Shown: positions 48,464 to 59,064 of the stretch, piece after piece
How the letters are laid out: each line of letters begins with the position of its first letter
How positions within the stretch are numbered: the stretch's first letter is position 1
Source of the DNA: Palaemon carinicauda
Lineage: Eukaryota; Arthropoda; Malacostraca; Decapoda; Palaemonidae
Direction of reading: 5' to 3'
NCBI RefSeq assembly: GCF_036898095.1
Contig: NC_090746.1
Span: 110,060,606-110,124,605 of the forward strand
DNA length: 64,000 nucleotides
Translations under genes and position numbers: made by a program
The notes under the pieces: model-generated
The model's database searches: none
What the model was told of the DNA's origin: nothing
What the model saw: only the letters and a program-made list of their open reading frames with translations

Positions 48464-49888
48464 ATTGCTAGTGATTCGATGTATAAGTACAAACAATGTT
48501 TTACTTTTTTTCTTTACTGAATGCAAAGAAAATTAAGCTGTTCAAAATCTACACACTCAAAATACAAACCTCTACCAGTAATTTTGATTATGCTCAATGA
48601 AGAATTAGCTTAGCTTATTGCTGCATTTCTGCTATAGATAAATTGATCATATAATACTGTGTAGTACATTATTGTTTTCTATTATAGATAGATAAAATGT
48701 CATGCTCAGCTTTTTAATTTTGTGGTGTGTAACTCACTTTACTCAAAATATGGTTAAAAGAACTAAATCCTTTGCCTTAATTGCAAAAGTAAGGTGATAT
48801 TAACCAGTCAGTAACTACATTATTATTACCGATTGTGGTATTTACCATAACCTTGTTTTTATTATATTATTCTGATAAGCAAGAGTTTAGCCAACAGTAC
48901 ATTCATTCTCAGAGGGAATAAAGGAAGTTGAATTAATTATTCATTTTGACTATACCATTACTAGAACGTTAATGTGCTTACTACATCACTAAGTATACTG
49001 TATACTGTTTTACCTCCTCCCCACTTCACTAGCTTTGAATTAATATAAGCACTCAAACCTGCTTAGAAATAGAGTAGGCAAACCCAGCTCTTTTTAAGTT
49101 AAGTTTGAATCACTTACCTGTAATTCAATTGGTCAACACTGTATCATGTATTTCCTGGTGATATTATTTGCTGTTATTATATACTGTACCTCATCTTTGT
49201 GGCCTTGGGAAGGAGAAATTAATATGCTCACTCACTGCGTGTGGAGAGTAGAAACAGAAACCAGAGCTCAAAGTGAAAGAGGCCTATTATGATTCCAAAT
49301 ACTGTATATGCATTAACATATTGGGTTCCTGCTACTCTTCCATAAATGGTTGAGCGCATGTTTTGTTGGCCTTGTAAATAACAGGTTAGCAATTCAGTTT
49401 CCTCGAGGAGTTTGTGTCTTATCATCCATTTCTAGGCAAGATTGCCTTTTTATAATACTACATCTCCTCAGTGTCTTAGGAGACTTTCATTATTACAAAT
49501 TTTCTCTCTAGTTCAGATAGAAAGTGAAACATTTGATAAAGTTTCAGTTGGGCCACTGTGGTTTAAATTTTATGCAGTCCCATAATTGGTTCCATTCCTC
49601 TTGTGGCCTGTTGCTTAGTAGATATGTATTGGCTTGGTCTATGTTTCAAATCCTCACAGAGAAGACTTATTTTTACATCTGATTCCCAGTAAGGCATTAG
49701 CATAATCACTCCAGGGACTTTTTGGTTAAGTATTAAATAGGTCCATTCACTGCTGATAAGTTTGCTTTTCTTTTGAGGAACAATTTTGTTTCCTGATGAT
49801 AACCCGTTCTGTAGCAGACTTATTCTCTCTCAAATCGACTGGTGTTGAAGCTCCTGTGCTTAGTCAAGACAGGACTTCCATGCTGTGT
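48464..49888. other. Golgin-84 intron between E-E and the MITE
   Basis: AT-rich low-copy sequence. No clear coding motif is seen. It may include the decayed C-terminal end of the antisense relic E-G, but nothing there can be recognised. Confidence 0.5.
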
Positions 49889-50121
49889 ACTATAGTCGCC
49901 GCAAAGATTCGGGGCAAAATAAGACCCATCCACCGATGATGTCATAGCCAATCATGTTGTCTCCCACGTTAGCAAAGGTCACAATACATCTCCTTACTAA
50001 TTTCAAACTATAACTTATAATGTGTTGTGACCTCTCTTAATGTGGGAGACTACATGAGTGGCTTTGATAGCATCTAGGATGGAGGGCTTATTTTGCCCAG
50101 AATCTCTGTGGCAACTACAGT
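49889..50121. mobile_element. MITE with ~100 bp inverted arms
   Basis: The left arm (ACTATAGTCGCCGCAAAGAT, GGGGCAAAATAAGACC, TCATGTTGTCTCCCACGTTA, GGTCACAATACAT) is mirrored by the right arm (AATGTGTTGTGACCTC, TAATGTGGGAGACTACATGA, GGCTTATTTTGCCCAGAATC, GGCAACTACAGT). The two arms differ by several substitutions and small indels. There is no ORF. It appears to sit inside or at the edge of relic E-G. Confidence 0.85.
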
Positions 50122-50129
50122 GCTGAAAT

Positions 50130-51150
50130 TTCTGTTACTGCTTTCATAATGTCGACATATTCTTGACTGATGTGTTTCCCAAAGTTTAGCTCAGGTTAAT
50201 AGTGCTTGTAGTTCAATTTATGCATGTAGCAAAGTCAACTCCAACAGGAAAAGTGTTTTAGCTGTGAAATCTTTAATTGAAAGATATTCCAACGATTCAA
50301 AACTTTAACCTTTAGATCCTGTATTGAAAAGCTATAAACAAATTCCCAAAAAAGTAGCTCCTGACTACTGGATGTCATTCAATTCCAAAAGCCCTAAACA
50401 CACCCTTTATAATACCTGAAATGGGTAGATCTAATCACAAAATTAAGCATGAATCCATATCATAATGGCTAAAGTTGAAAGTTTCTTTTGATAAAGAAGG
50501 AAACAAAAATTTAATTGGTACCTTATTAAGCAAACTAGTTTCAATCATTGATACATATAGTATATAAGTGTGCACCAATTGAAATAAACATTCCATCGTC
50601 ATATATACAGATTATTGATAGAATGTCTTTATCAAAAATATAATAAACAATGTAAAGAGCTGCAAAACCCCTTTGTTTCTGAGAATATGGCTGATAGTCT
50701 CCATGCTATCAGGCGCAACACGAATGGGTTGGATGAATCATGTCCAAATTTGGTTGTCCGAGAAGATTGTTTTTTAAGGCAACCTTCTCAAATACAGTGA
50801 TAATAGAGACCACACATGTGTGAAATATTCCATTTACAGCCAAAATGTAGTTACCCTGGTCATCCAGCTGTTGTGTAAATTCTGAGCCTGTTTATCAATA
50901 GTCAAATCATTTGGAACAGTGGAAATGCATGATTATCCAGACTTGACCCCGTTCTGTAACGGAGCATCTACTTTCCATACAAAGGGATCCTGGATTTGGA
51001 CTGGTGAACAAAATATGTCTTATATTTTTTCATTGATGTTGCAGACATGTCTGTATTCAGTTGACCCCCACCTTTTACAAATTTCCACACATAATGACAG
51101 ATGTCAGTGATGTTGCAAACATGTCTTATGTTCAGTCAACCCCACCTTTT
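50130..51150 (-). pseudogene. Relic E-G, left part: recombinase and methyltransferase-like remnants
   Basis: Read on the minus strand from 51150 to 50130. First comes TDMSATSMKKYKTYF and then SSLDNHAFPLFQMI (about 51010-50890), matching the DLFAT...YAFPPF block of the other elements. Then LIAWRLSAIFSETKGF and RHSINNLYI (about 50745-50570), matching the start of DIRS-type recombinases. Then HPVVRSYFFG-like and LESLEYLSIKDFTAKTLFLL (about 50400-50230), matching recombinase core text. Frames change repeatedly. This is the left portion of an element interrupted by E-F; the rest is at 57619-61031. Confidence 0.7.
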
Positions 51151-51164
51151 TCAATATTAAACTT

Positions 51165-51320
51165 ACCCGATAATCATGTAGCTGTCAACTCCGTTGCCCG
51201 ACAGAATTCTACGGAAGGGATACGCCAGCGATCGCTATACAAGAGGGGGGTGTACTCACAAGCGCCACCTGTGGCCAGGTACTGCAGTACTTCTTGTTGA
51301 CACCACCTCAATTTTTCCTC
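51165..51320. repeat. E-F left inverted terminal repeat
   Basis: Starts ACCCGATAATCATGTAGCTG and ends CACCTCAATTTTTCCTC. Perfect inverted partner of 57419-57574 by eye. Confidence 0.95.
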
Positions 51321-52270
51321 TGTCGTGCTTCCGGCAAGACGTTCATGGATACGCTTATAATTTTGGAGTCTTGTTCACGGTTTTTGGTGAAGTATTGCTC
51401 TAAGATTTCAGCTTTCGCTATTCAGGAAGTTTTATTATTAGCTTAGCTAGCTTTTGGTATTAATTTTTATATTTGTTTATATTCGACCTTTCCTAATAGT
51501 AGGCGGTCTTTTATTGGTACCGAAGTTAATTAACATTGAGCCCGTCATTTCGGTTTTACCTGTTAACATATTATGCTATTTTAATGTTTTTGAAAGAATT
51601 TCTTTGATAGTCTCCTACTGTTTTCAAAGTTGAACTAACGTTTTGTTTTGTCTCTGCAGTTGTTGACGTTCAGAACGTTCAACTTGCGCTCTATCGTTAC
51701 GATAGAGAGAGAATTTTCACGGTGTCACGTTGCAGTAAGAGTAACCGTTTCTAGCGTTTTGTTCATTCTTTCTTAGCTTAATGGTTTTAATTCTAATAAA
51801 GGAACTTTTTATTTGGGAAATATTTCAGTTTTTTTCCTTTAACAATAATATGTTTTAACGATATATATGATTGGGCTCTTCTCTCAGGTTCTAAGTCAAG
51901 AGAGAGAGAGAGAGAGAGATAGAGACGGAGGGAGAGAGAGCTGGATAAACGTTTCGTTCAAGCGAGTAACGTTGTTATCGTTTTTGCTCTTCTCCCTAGT
52001 CTCTTTAGGGGAAGAAGGTAAACGTTTCTAGAGTTTTATTCTTGTTCTCAAGCTTTATGCGGTGAGAGATTTTAAACGTAGTTTATTTGATCTAGTGTTT
52101 AGTCTCTTTCCAGCCACTGAATTATTTATCTTTCATTAGATTTTTCTGTTACATTGTAATTCTGTTTTCGCAATTACTAACTTTTAAGGAAGGATAGAAT
52201 TGCGTGTTTCAGGTACAAACCACTTAAAGTTTCGAGTTCAGTGAAATAAGTGCAAACAGAAAATCAAAAG
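51321..52270 (+). other. E-F leader without ORF
   Basis: Shorter version of the E-D and E-E leader. It has the 5S-like segment at 51519-51542, the hairpin CTCTATCGTTACGATAGAG at 51689-51707, and a GA tract (51899-51919). Confidence 0.6.
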
Positions 52271-52276
52271 TGATAA

Positions 52277-53397
52277 GTGATTAGCGCAAAGTGTGTCAGT
52301 GTTGTGCGTGAGGGTACTTCTGTGCGTGCCAGTCGTCCTCCCAGTCCGGGACCTCTTGCAAGCTCCCAAGCCCAGGGGAGAAGCAATGTCGAAGGGCAAA
52401 AGGGTTCGGCAGGCCTTGATCGGCGCACAGAAGTATCCTCGGTGGTTGCGGGCGTGTCTTACAGAGACCGTCACTCCCACCCGCAGACGATTGAGCCCTT
52501 ATTTTGCTCGTCTGCAGAAGAAATTTCGGGGAGAAAACGCTGGACTCAGGTCTCAAGACCTCTTAAACGTAAAGTCCAGACCTCTAGAGTTCAACAACCC
52601 GGATGCAGTCATTGGGTTAGCTCTGACTCTCCGCAGTCATCAGGTGACTGCACACCTCCTAAGAGAGGTAAGGCGATGCCTCAACAGACCTCATCTTCTG
52701 TTAAGGCTTTGCCTCAACAGACCTTATCGTCTGTTGATCCCAAGATGACTTTGCTGCAGTCCATGCAGTCGCAGCTTGCGGTCTTAATGCAGCTTGCGGT
52801 CTTAATGCGTGAGTTTCAGGCTGAGAAGGTTACACCTCCTCCTGCGAGCGCTCCGCCTCACCGCAGTCCAGTCTGCCAGGCGTACGAAGTTGAGGTTCCT
52901 CAAGCTACCTTACCGCGTTCGGAGTTGCCAGTTACCAGCGTTGTGCAGCAACCTTAACCTTCCTTAAGGCAACCTCAACAATGGGAGCAGGAGTCTTATG
53001 CCTTGAGGCAAGATTTTCTTGCAGTTAGACCATCTTTGAGGCTACAACCTTTTGAGGTACGACAACCTCTACCATCCTTGAGGCAGCCACCTCAGCTCTC
53101 GCAGCTGCTACCTCAACTTTCCTCAAGGCGAGAGCCTCAACTCTTGAGGCTAGCTCCTCAGGAACCTCAACTCGTGAGACAGGAACTGCGTTCTCCGCAG
53201 CCGCTACCTCAACTCTCGCAGCTCACACCTCAAGAACCTCAACTCGTGAGTCAAGAGCCTCTCTCTGCGCAGCCACCTCAACCCTTGAGGCAAGCGCAAC
53301 TCTTGAGGCAGGAACCTCATGCTATGAGTCACCCACCTCAACGCATGCATCTGCCACTTTCTCCTCAACTTGAGCCTCTTCCCATTCAACTTTGAAA
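52277..53397 (+). pseudogene. E-F gag-like region with Leu/Gln/Pro repeats
   Basis: The first open frame (52277-52957) matches the gag-like start of E-D and E-E (SPGPLASSQAQGRSNV, SRPLKRKVQTSRVQQPGCSH). After a stop, 53003-53395 reads a degenerate repeat built on PQEPQLVRQEL and LPQLSQL, encoded by CCTCAACTC-type repeats. The section then breaks off into AT-rich foreign sequence. Repeat-driven length variation in gag distinguishes E-F from its relatives. Confidence 0.6.
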
Positions 53398-53890
53398 TAA
53401 CAAATGACAATAATAACACCTCATTACTTTCATAACTTGCATTTGTAATCATATACATGTATGCCTACACAAACATTATGATAATGGAGGTTATTCGTAT
53501 TACTTAAATAAAAAAATATATATGTATTCCTTGCAATATATTTTTAACAAATCGCAAATATGGCAAAATATCTTCAAAACAAAAATGAATCATGAGTTAT
53601 GAATGTAATGCAAATATTATGTTGATATTAAAACCCCATGCAAGCATGCATGAAGTAATGCAGTGTTGCCAACAGGGCGAGTTTCCCTGTCCTGAGGTGA
53701 AGTAGATTATAGATCGTATATTTAGTGCAGCTTAATTCTACGATTATCATGCCGGCTATCAAATTCATCAACAAAACAGTCTAAATCAATTCCCTCGGCA
53801 CGTGCACTTTCAATGGACAGTAATGCGATATTACTCAATCTAGCACTGGTCATGGAATTTCTGAGAAATGTTACACGCCATGCAACATGC
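53398..53890 (-). mobile_element. AT-rich insert with hAT transposase C-terminal fragment
   Basis: The minus-strand frame ending near 53722 reads VTFLRNSMTSARLSNIALLS, IESARAEGIDLDCFVDEFDS and RHDNRRIKLH. The LRNSMTxxRLSxxALLSIE text is the C-terminal dimerisation region of hAT-superfamily transposases (ZMYM/ZBED-like). Only about 50 residues are recognisable. The surrounding 53398-53720 is AT-rich and unlike the rest of E-F. The boundaries are approximate. It replaces part of the E-F gag/RT junction. Confidence 0.7.
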
Positions 53891-53975
53891 TCTGCTTCTC
53901 TTACAGCATGCTCTACATACAGCATGCTCTGCATACAGCATGCTCTACATACAGCATGCTCTGCATACCTTACCG
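53891..53975. repeat. 18 bp tandem repeat in E-F
   Basis: Four to five copies of the CATACAGCATGCTCTGCA-type unit (alternating CTACAT and CTGCAT) next to the hAT-like fragment. Confidence 0.85.
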
Positions 53976-54831
53976 CATGCTTCTCAGTCACACATCTTTG
54001 GTTGTTGCCAACTCACTAGACTGTCAAGCAGTTTCATAACGTTGCCTTCTAGTCTGCTGCTTTTGCACCAGTGAAACCCTCACTGAGAGAACTTAGCTTT
54101 TCTCGGATATGGTCCCTGTAGATGAGAAAGTGCTTTTCTCCCTCCTTCTGATATTCCCTTGAGGACTCTGTCATTTGGAGAGGAGCCTTTAGCTGCGTAG
54201 CCTCCTATGGACTTTTATTTAAGCATAACATGCTTCCAGGGAAGGTAATGGTTCCACTTCAGTCGCTAACCCCGTCTGTTACCACACCTGCTCCCATAGA
54301 CCTTGAGCTGTGTTGCAAGACATGCAGTCCAAGCTTAGTCCTTGTTAGAGGATTTTTTGTTTACGGAGTCAGTGTGTCACTGGGAAGACGTTCAACAACC
54401 AGCAGAAGTGACTTGTTGTGACGCAGTGCGGCAACCTCAGCAACCCGATAAGGAGTTGTCTATACGACCCAGACAGTCTAGACAGCTTCGGGTTGTCACT
54501 GTACTTCCTCGCTTCCCCATGGTTGACAGTTCACAGACTGTGCAGCAGTACCATGATCTTGTGTCCGGCTCCGTCAGACGACTGGCTTTTAAGAGCTCCC
54601 ACAAGTCGTCGCTGTCTGGAGATTCTCAGATGGACTATGGATCTGACCAAGGAACTGGGCCTCCTGGTCAATTTTGAGGAGTCTCAGCTCGTCCCATCCC
54701 AGACCATTGTCTACCTGGGTATGGATCTTCAGAGTCGAGCTTTTCGGGCTTTTCCGTCGGCCCCAAGGATCTTCCAAGCCCTAGAATGCATCCAGAGCAT
54801 GCTGAGAAGGAACCGATGCTCAGTCAGGTAG
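53976..54831 (+). pseudogene. E-F gag end and truncated reverse transcriptase
   Basis: From 53976 to 54560 there are scattered matches to the E-D and E-E gag end (ACAGTTCACAGACTGT, GATATTCCCTTGAGGACTCT) in rearranged order. At about 54577 the RT resumes as DDWLLRAPTSRRCLEILRWT and VYLGMDLQSRAFRAF, that is, from the YxDD motif on. The palm blocks before DDW (the LQDAYFHIP type) are deleted. No functional RT. Confidence 0.75.
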
Positions 54832-55034
54832 TGGATGAGTCTAACAGGGACACTTTCATCGCTGGCCCTGTTCATCGTGTTAGGGAGACTCCACCTCCCC
54901 CCCCTTCAGTATCATCTAGCTGCTCACTGGATAAAGGACATGACGCTAGAGACGGTCTCAGTTCCTGTTTCCGAAGAGAGGAGGTCTTCTCTCGCGTGGT
55001 GTAAGAACAGCTTTCTTCTCAAGGAAGTCTACAT

Positions 55035-55307
55035 TTGGCTGTTCAGAAACCCGACCGCCGTCTCCTCTCGGACGCATCAGACACGGGCTGGGGTGCGACT
55101 TTGGACGGACAGGAATGCTCGGGAACATGGAATCAGGAGCAAAGGACACTTCACATCAATTGCAAGGAGTTGTTGGCGGTTCTTCTGGCCTTGATAAACT
55201 TCAAGTCCCTCCAGCTTAACAAGGTGGTGGAGGTGGACTCTGACAACACCACAGTCCTGGCTTACATCTTCAAGCAGGGAGGGACTCTTTCGTGGAAGTT
55301 GTTCTAG
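55035..55307 (+). pseudogene. E-F RNase H
   Basis: Open frame with the RNase H motifs in order: LLSDASDTGWGATLDG (first Asp), LHINCKELLAVLLALI (Glu), VVEVDSDNTTVLAYIFKQGG (Asp). It ends at a stop after GGTLSWKLF, where the other copies continue with EIARDLL, so a one-base shift separates it from the downstream block. This is the best-preserved RNase H core in the window, but it is uncoupled from RT. Confidence 0.88.
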
Positions 55308-55723
55308 ATCGCAAGGGACCTCCTCATCTGGTCAAAAGATCGAAAGCTCACGCTGGTAACGAGGTTCATTCAGGGCGGTATGAATGTCATGGCAGATCGC
55401 CTCAGCCGGAAGGGTCAGGTCATCCCCACAGAGTGGACCCTTCACAAGAGTGTTTGCAGCAGACTTTGGGCCCTGTGGGGTCAGCCAACCATAGATCTGT
55501 TCGCTACCTCGATAACCTAGAGACTCCTGTTGTATTGTTCTCCGATTCCAGACCCAGCAGCAGTTCACGTGGATGCTTTTCTGCTGGATTGGTCCCATCT
55601 CGACCTGTATGCATTCCCGCCGTTCAAGATTGTCAACAGGGTACTTCAGAAGTTCTCCTCTCGCAAAGGGACACGGCTGACGTGGATTGGCTCCGCTCTG
55701 GCCCGCGAGAGAATGGTTCATAG
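55308..55723 (+). pseudogene. E-F methyltransferase-like block
   Basis: Text equivalent to the E-E block, in mixed frames: LVTRFIQGGMNVMADRLSRK (about 55355-55415), WGQPTIDLF (about 55474), then DAFLLDWSHLDLYAFPPFKI (about 55572-55632) and the LARERMVHRG start of the recombinase overlap. It sits between RNase H and recombinase as in DIRS elements with a Dam-like domain; enzymatic activity is not implied. Confidence 0.7.
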
Positions 55724-55779
55724 AGGTACTGCAATGGCTGGTCGACATTCCCAGGACTCTTCCTCTAGAAGTGAACCTT

Positions 55780-56901
55780 CTACGTCAACCTCACGTAAAG
55801 AAGGTACACCCAAACCTCCACGCTCTTCGTCTGACTGCCTTCAGACTTTCGAAAGACTCTCAAGAGCTAGGGGCTTTTCGAAGGAGGCAGCCAGAGCGTT
55901 TGCCAGAGCAAGGAGAACATCCACTCTCAGAATCTATCAGTCTCAAGGGGAAGTCTTCCGTAGCTGGTACAAGACCAATGCAGTTTCCTCAACCAGTACC
56001 ACTGTAACCCAGATTGCTGACTTCCTGTTACATCTAAGGAAAGTAAGATCCCTTTCAGCTCCTACGATCAAGGGTTACAGAAGTATGTTGGCAGCGGTTT
56101 TCCGCCACAGAGGCTTGGATCTTTCCACCAACAAAGATCTACAGGACCTCCCTAGGTCTTTTGAGACCTCAAAGGAACGTCGGTTGTCCACTCCAGGCTG
56201 GAATCTAGACGTGGTCCTAAGGTTCCTTATGTCATCAAGATTTGAACCTCTCCAATCAGCCTCTTTTTAGGACCTCACATTAAAAACTCTTTTCCTCGTG
56301 TGCTTGACAACAGCTAAAAGAGTAAGTGAGATCCACGCCTTCAGCAGGATCATTGTTTTCACATCTGAAACGGCTACATGTTCCTTGCAGCTCGGTTTTT
56401 GCTAAACGAGCTTCCTTCACGTCCTTGGCCTAAGTCGTTCGAGATCCCAAGCCTGTCCAACTTGGTGGGGAATGAACTGGAGAGAATACTTTGCCCAGTT
56501 AGAGCTCTTAGGTACTATCTAAAAAGGTCTTAACCTTTACGAGGACAATCAGAAGCCTTATGGTGTGCTATCAAGAAACCTTCTTTCCCAAGTTCTAAGA
56601 ACTCAGTTTCTTACTATTCAGGCTTCTGATTAGGGAAGCACATTCTCATCTGAAGGAAGAAGACCTTGCTTTGCTGAAGGTAAGGACACATGAAGTGGGA
56701 GCTGTGGCTACTTCAGTGGCCTTCAAACAGAACCATTCTCTGCAGAGTGTTATGGATGCAACCTATTGGAGAAGCAAGTCAGTGTTCGCATCATTCTATC
56801 TCAAAGATGTCCAGTCTCTTTACGAGTACTGCTACACCCTGGGACCATTCGTAGCAACGAATGCAGTAGTAGGCGAGGGCTCAGCCACTACATTCCCATA
56901 A
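55780..56901 (+). pseudogene. E-F tyrosine recombinase, catalytic Arg lost
   Basis: The N-terminal part is in frame to 56270 (LRIYQSQGEVFRSWYKTNAV, APTIKGYRSMLAAVFRHRGL). A stop after LQSASF is followed by DLTLKTLFLVCLTTAKRVSE with the first Arg (about 56273-56335), then several frame breaks. The last segment (56671-56901) reads RTHEVGAVATS, where the HxxR Arg of the other copies is Gly, and FASFYLKDVQSLYE with the candidate nucleophile Tyr. The element cannot encode active recombinase. Confidence 0.88.
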
Positions 56902-57285
56902 TCCCATAACCTTTTAACCTTTCTCTTGAATACTTTTTATGGGTTGTACGGTCGGCTAAGAAGCCTTCCACATCCTTGTTGATTTGGCGGGTGGTCAATT
57001 CTTTCTTGAGAAGCGCCGAGGTTAAAGGTTGTGATGAGGTCCTTTAGTATGGGTTGCAGCCCTTGATACTTCAGCACCTTAGAGTTGTTCAGCCTCCTAA
57101 GAGGAACGCTGCGCTCAGTAAGGAAGACGAACTTATTTAAGGCAGAGTAATGGCTCAAGTCGACTTCCTTACCAGGTACTTGTAATTTCATTGTTATTTT
57201 GAATAACTGATAATATGAAATACGGGATACTTAGCTTCTTGATATACATGTACACTGGTTTTCACCCACCTCCCTGGGTGTGAAT

Positions 57286-57376
57286 CAGCTACATGATTAT
57301 CGGGTAAGTTTAATATTGAAAAATGTTATTTTCATTAGTAAAATAAATTTTTGAATATACTTACCCGATAATCATG
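57286..57376. repeat. E-F internal complementary region
   Basis: CAGCTACATGATTATCGGGT plus AAGTTTAATATTG is the complement of the left outer end. It abuts AAAAATGTTATTTTCATTAG and TACTTACCCGATAATCATG, the complement of the right outer end. Confidence 0.92.
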
Positions 57377-57418
57377 ATTTAATTGACCCACCCTTCCTCC
57401 CCATAGAACCAGTGGACC

Positions 57419-57574
57419 GAGGAAAAATTGAGGTGGTGTCAACAAGAAGTACTGCAGTACCTGGCCACAGGTGGCGCTTGTGAGTACACCCCCCTCTTGT
57501 ATAGCGATCGCTGGCGTATCCCTTCCGTAGAATTCTGTCGGGCAACGGAGTTGACAGCTACATGATTATCGGGT
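57419..57574. repeat. E-F right inverted terminal repeat
   Basis: Inverted partner of 51165-51320. The outer edge ends GATTATCGGGTAAGTATATT, again with GGTAAGT. Confidence 0.95.
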
Positions 57575-57618
57575 AAGTATATTAAAAAATTCATTTTACT
57601 AATGAAAATAACATTTTT

Positions 57619-59064
57619 CAAATTTCTACATATACTGACATGTAGAGACCATATGTTTAGAAGAATCTGACGTTTTCTTCTTAACTGATCTGCTATGATG
57701 TTTGATTTTCCCGGAATAAATTGAGGGAGAAAGTTTATTTCCTTCAAATGTGTATGTCAATAGCACCTCTATTATCCTGCACAGGGATCAGGACTTTGTA
57801 TTCCTTAGGCCAATGCCATTTTATTGTGTAAACACTGCCATAGTCTTCTCAACCAACAGTGGTCCCTAGTCATAAAGATCCTTAAATATTGTTCGAAGAA
57901 TTCAGCAATTAATGTGAAGTGCTGACCCTTGCAATGTCCCAATCCCTGACAGTTGTGAATGATCTAGAGTGGCTCCCATCCTTCTTGTGAATCATCTGTG
58001 AACAAAGAAGGTTCCTGGATTTTCCTTTCCAAGGAAACTTCCTGGGCTAAGCGCCTGCAATTGTCTCACCAACTCAACCGTTGAAATTTCATCTTCACTG
58101 CAATTGATATTGTATCTAGATTGACTATTCTGTCCTAATGCAGATTGAGAGGAAATTGGAAAATCCTTATCTTTAGGCATCCCTTCAGAACAAATTAAGG
58201 AAATCAAGGCTCTTAGAAGTCTCATCTACATCTGAACTGCACAGACGTCAACTTTCTGAACTTATTCAACGACATAGGAAAAGGCTGAATCCATTTCTCC
58301 AACAGAAAAAAACCTGAAATGGAACTGATGCTGTTATTACCTCCAAATGTAGAATCTTAGAGTTGGAATCAAAATGGACTTCTTCAAATTGACCAAGTCT
58401 CAACCATTCCAGGAACTTGAGTAACCACACTTGCTAAACCCAAATCCTTTCCAACAAATTTCTCAAAAAATAGCCAAATCACTAGGTGTAAAAGAACTCT
58501 TAGGTAAAAAATTCTTGACTACAATATCTGAAATGGGGGCCATCATCCTGGTGAACACTCGAGGAGCGATCCTCTGACCGAAAATTAGGAATTTTATCGC
58601 TGACTTGTTGACGAAGCAGTGGAATTTTCGAATCGAGAAGAATCGGATAGGAAAAGATGCCTCTGAAAGGTGTACTGAAACCATTCAATCTTCTTTTGCC
58701 ACCCTCATAACTGTTTATAGAGTTTCCATTGTAAACTGCAAGATCTGTAAATTTGATGGTCGAGACATCCAGAACTGGTCTCCAACCCCTTGAAGCTTTG
58801 GAGACTAGGAATAATCTGTTGTGAAACCCCAGAGCAGATATTAAGACCTTTTCTGTCACACATTTTGAGAAGTTTCACAGTTTCTAGTTTGAAATAGGAT
58901 TGATTCTTGGAGAAGGGAGGATTGAACGTTAAGATTGATTTAGTAACTGTTTGGCTACAGAAGACTGGGATAAAGGCTCTCCCAAACATGTTAAAGGTTG
59001 AAAAATCATCCTTCTGGGATTTGCAATTAAGCACCGTCAAAGCGTTGTCCGGTAAGATTTTCAA
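57619..59064 (-). pseudogene. Relic E-G, right part: RNase H and reverse transcriptase remnants
   Basis: On the minus strand, RT comes first: ALGFHNRLFLVSKASRGWRP and VLDVS (about 58835-58760), then MVSVHLSEASFPI (the SIDLxDAYFHIPI block, 58684) and FGQRIAPRVFTRMMAPISDI (about 58590-58520). RNase H follows at 57747-57630: INFLPQFIPGKSNIIADQL and then NIWSLHVSICRNLKNV. The next text expected, the DLFAT block, is found on the far side of E-F (51150 downward), so E-F split this relic. Many stops and frameshifts show it is old. Confidence 0.8.

Larger units (their letters stand above)
51147..57618 (+). mobile_element. DIRS-like retrotransposon E-F (family 1b), inserted in relic E-G
   Basis: Inverted terminal repeats 51165-51320 and 57419-57574 look identical by eye over 156 bp. 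The internal complementary region is 57286-57376. TTTTTCAA occurs at both junctions (51147 and 57614), and no target duplication is evident. The element has a leader, a Leu/Gln/Pro-rich gag-like region, a foreign AT-rich insert with an hAT-type fragment, a truncated RT, a good RNase H, the methyltransferase-like block and a recombinase whose HxxR motif has lost its Arg. It belongs to a subfamily with CCCGATAATCATG ends instead of CCGGTGAATATATAA. Confidence 0.93.
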
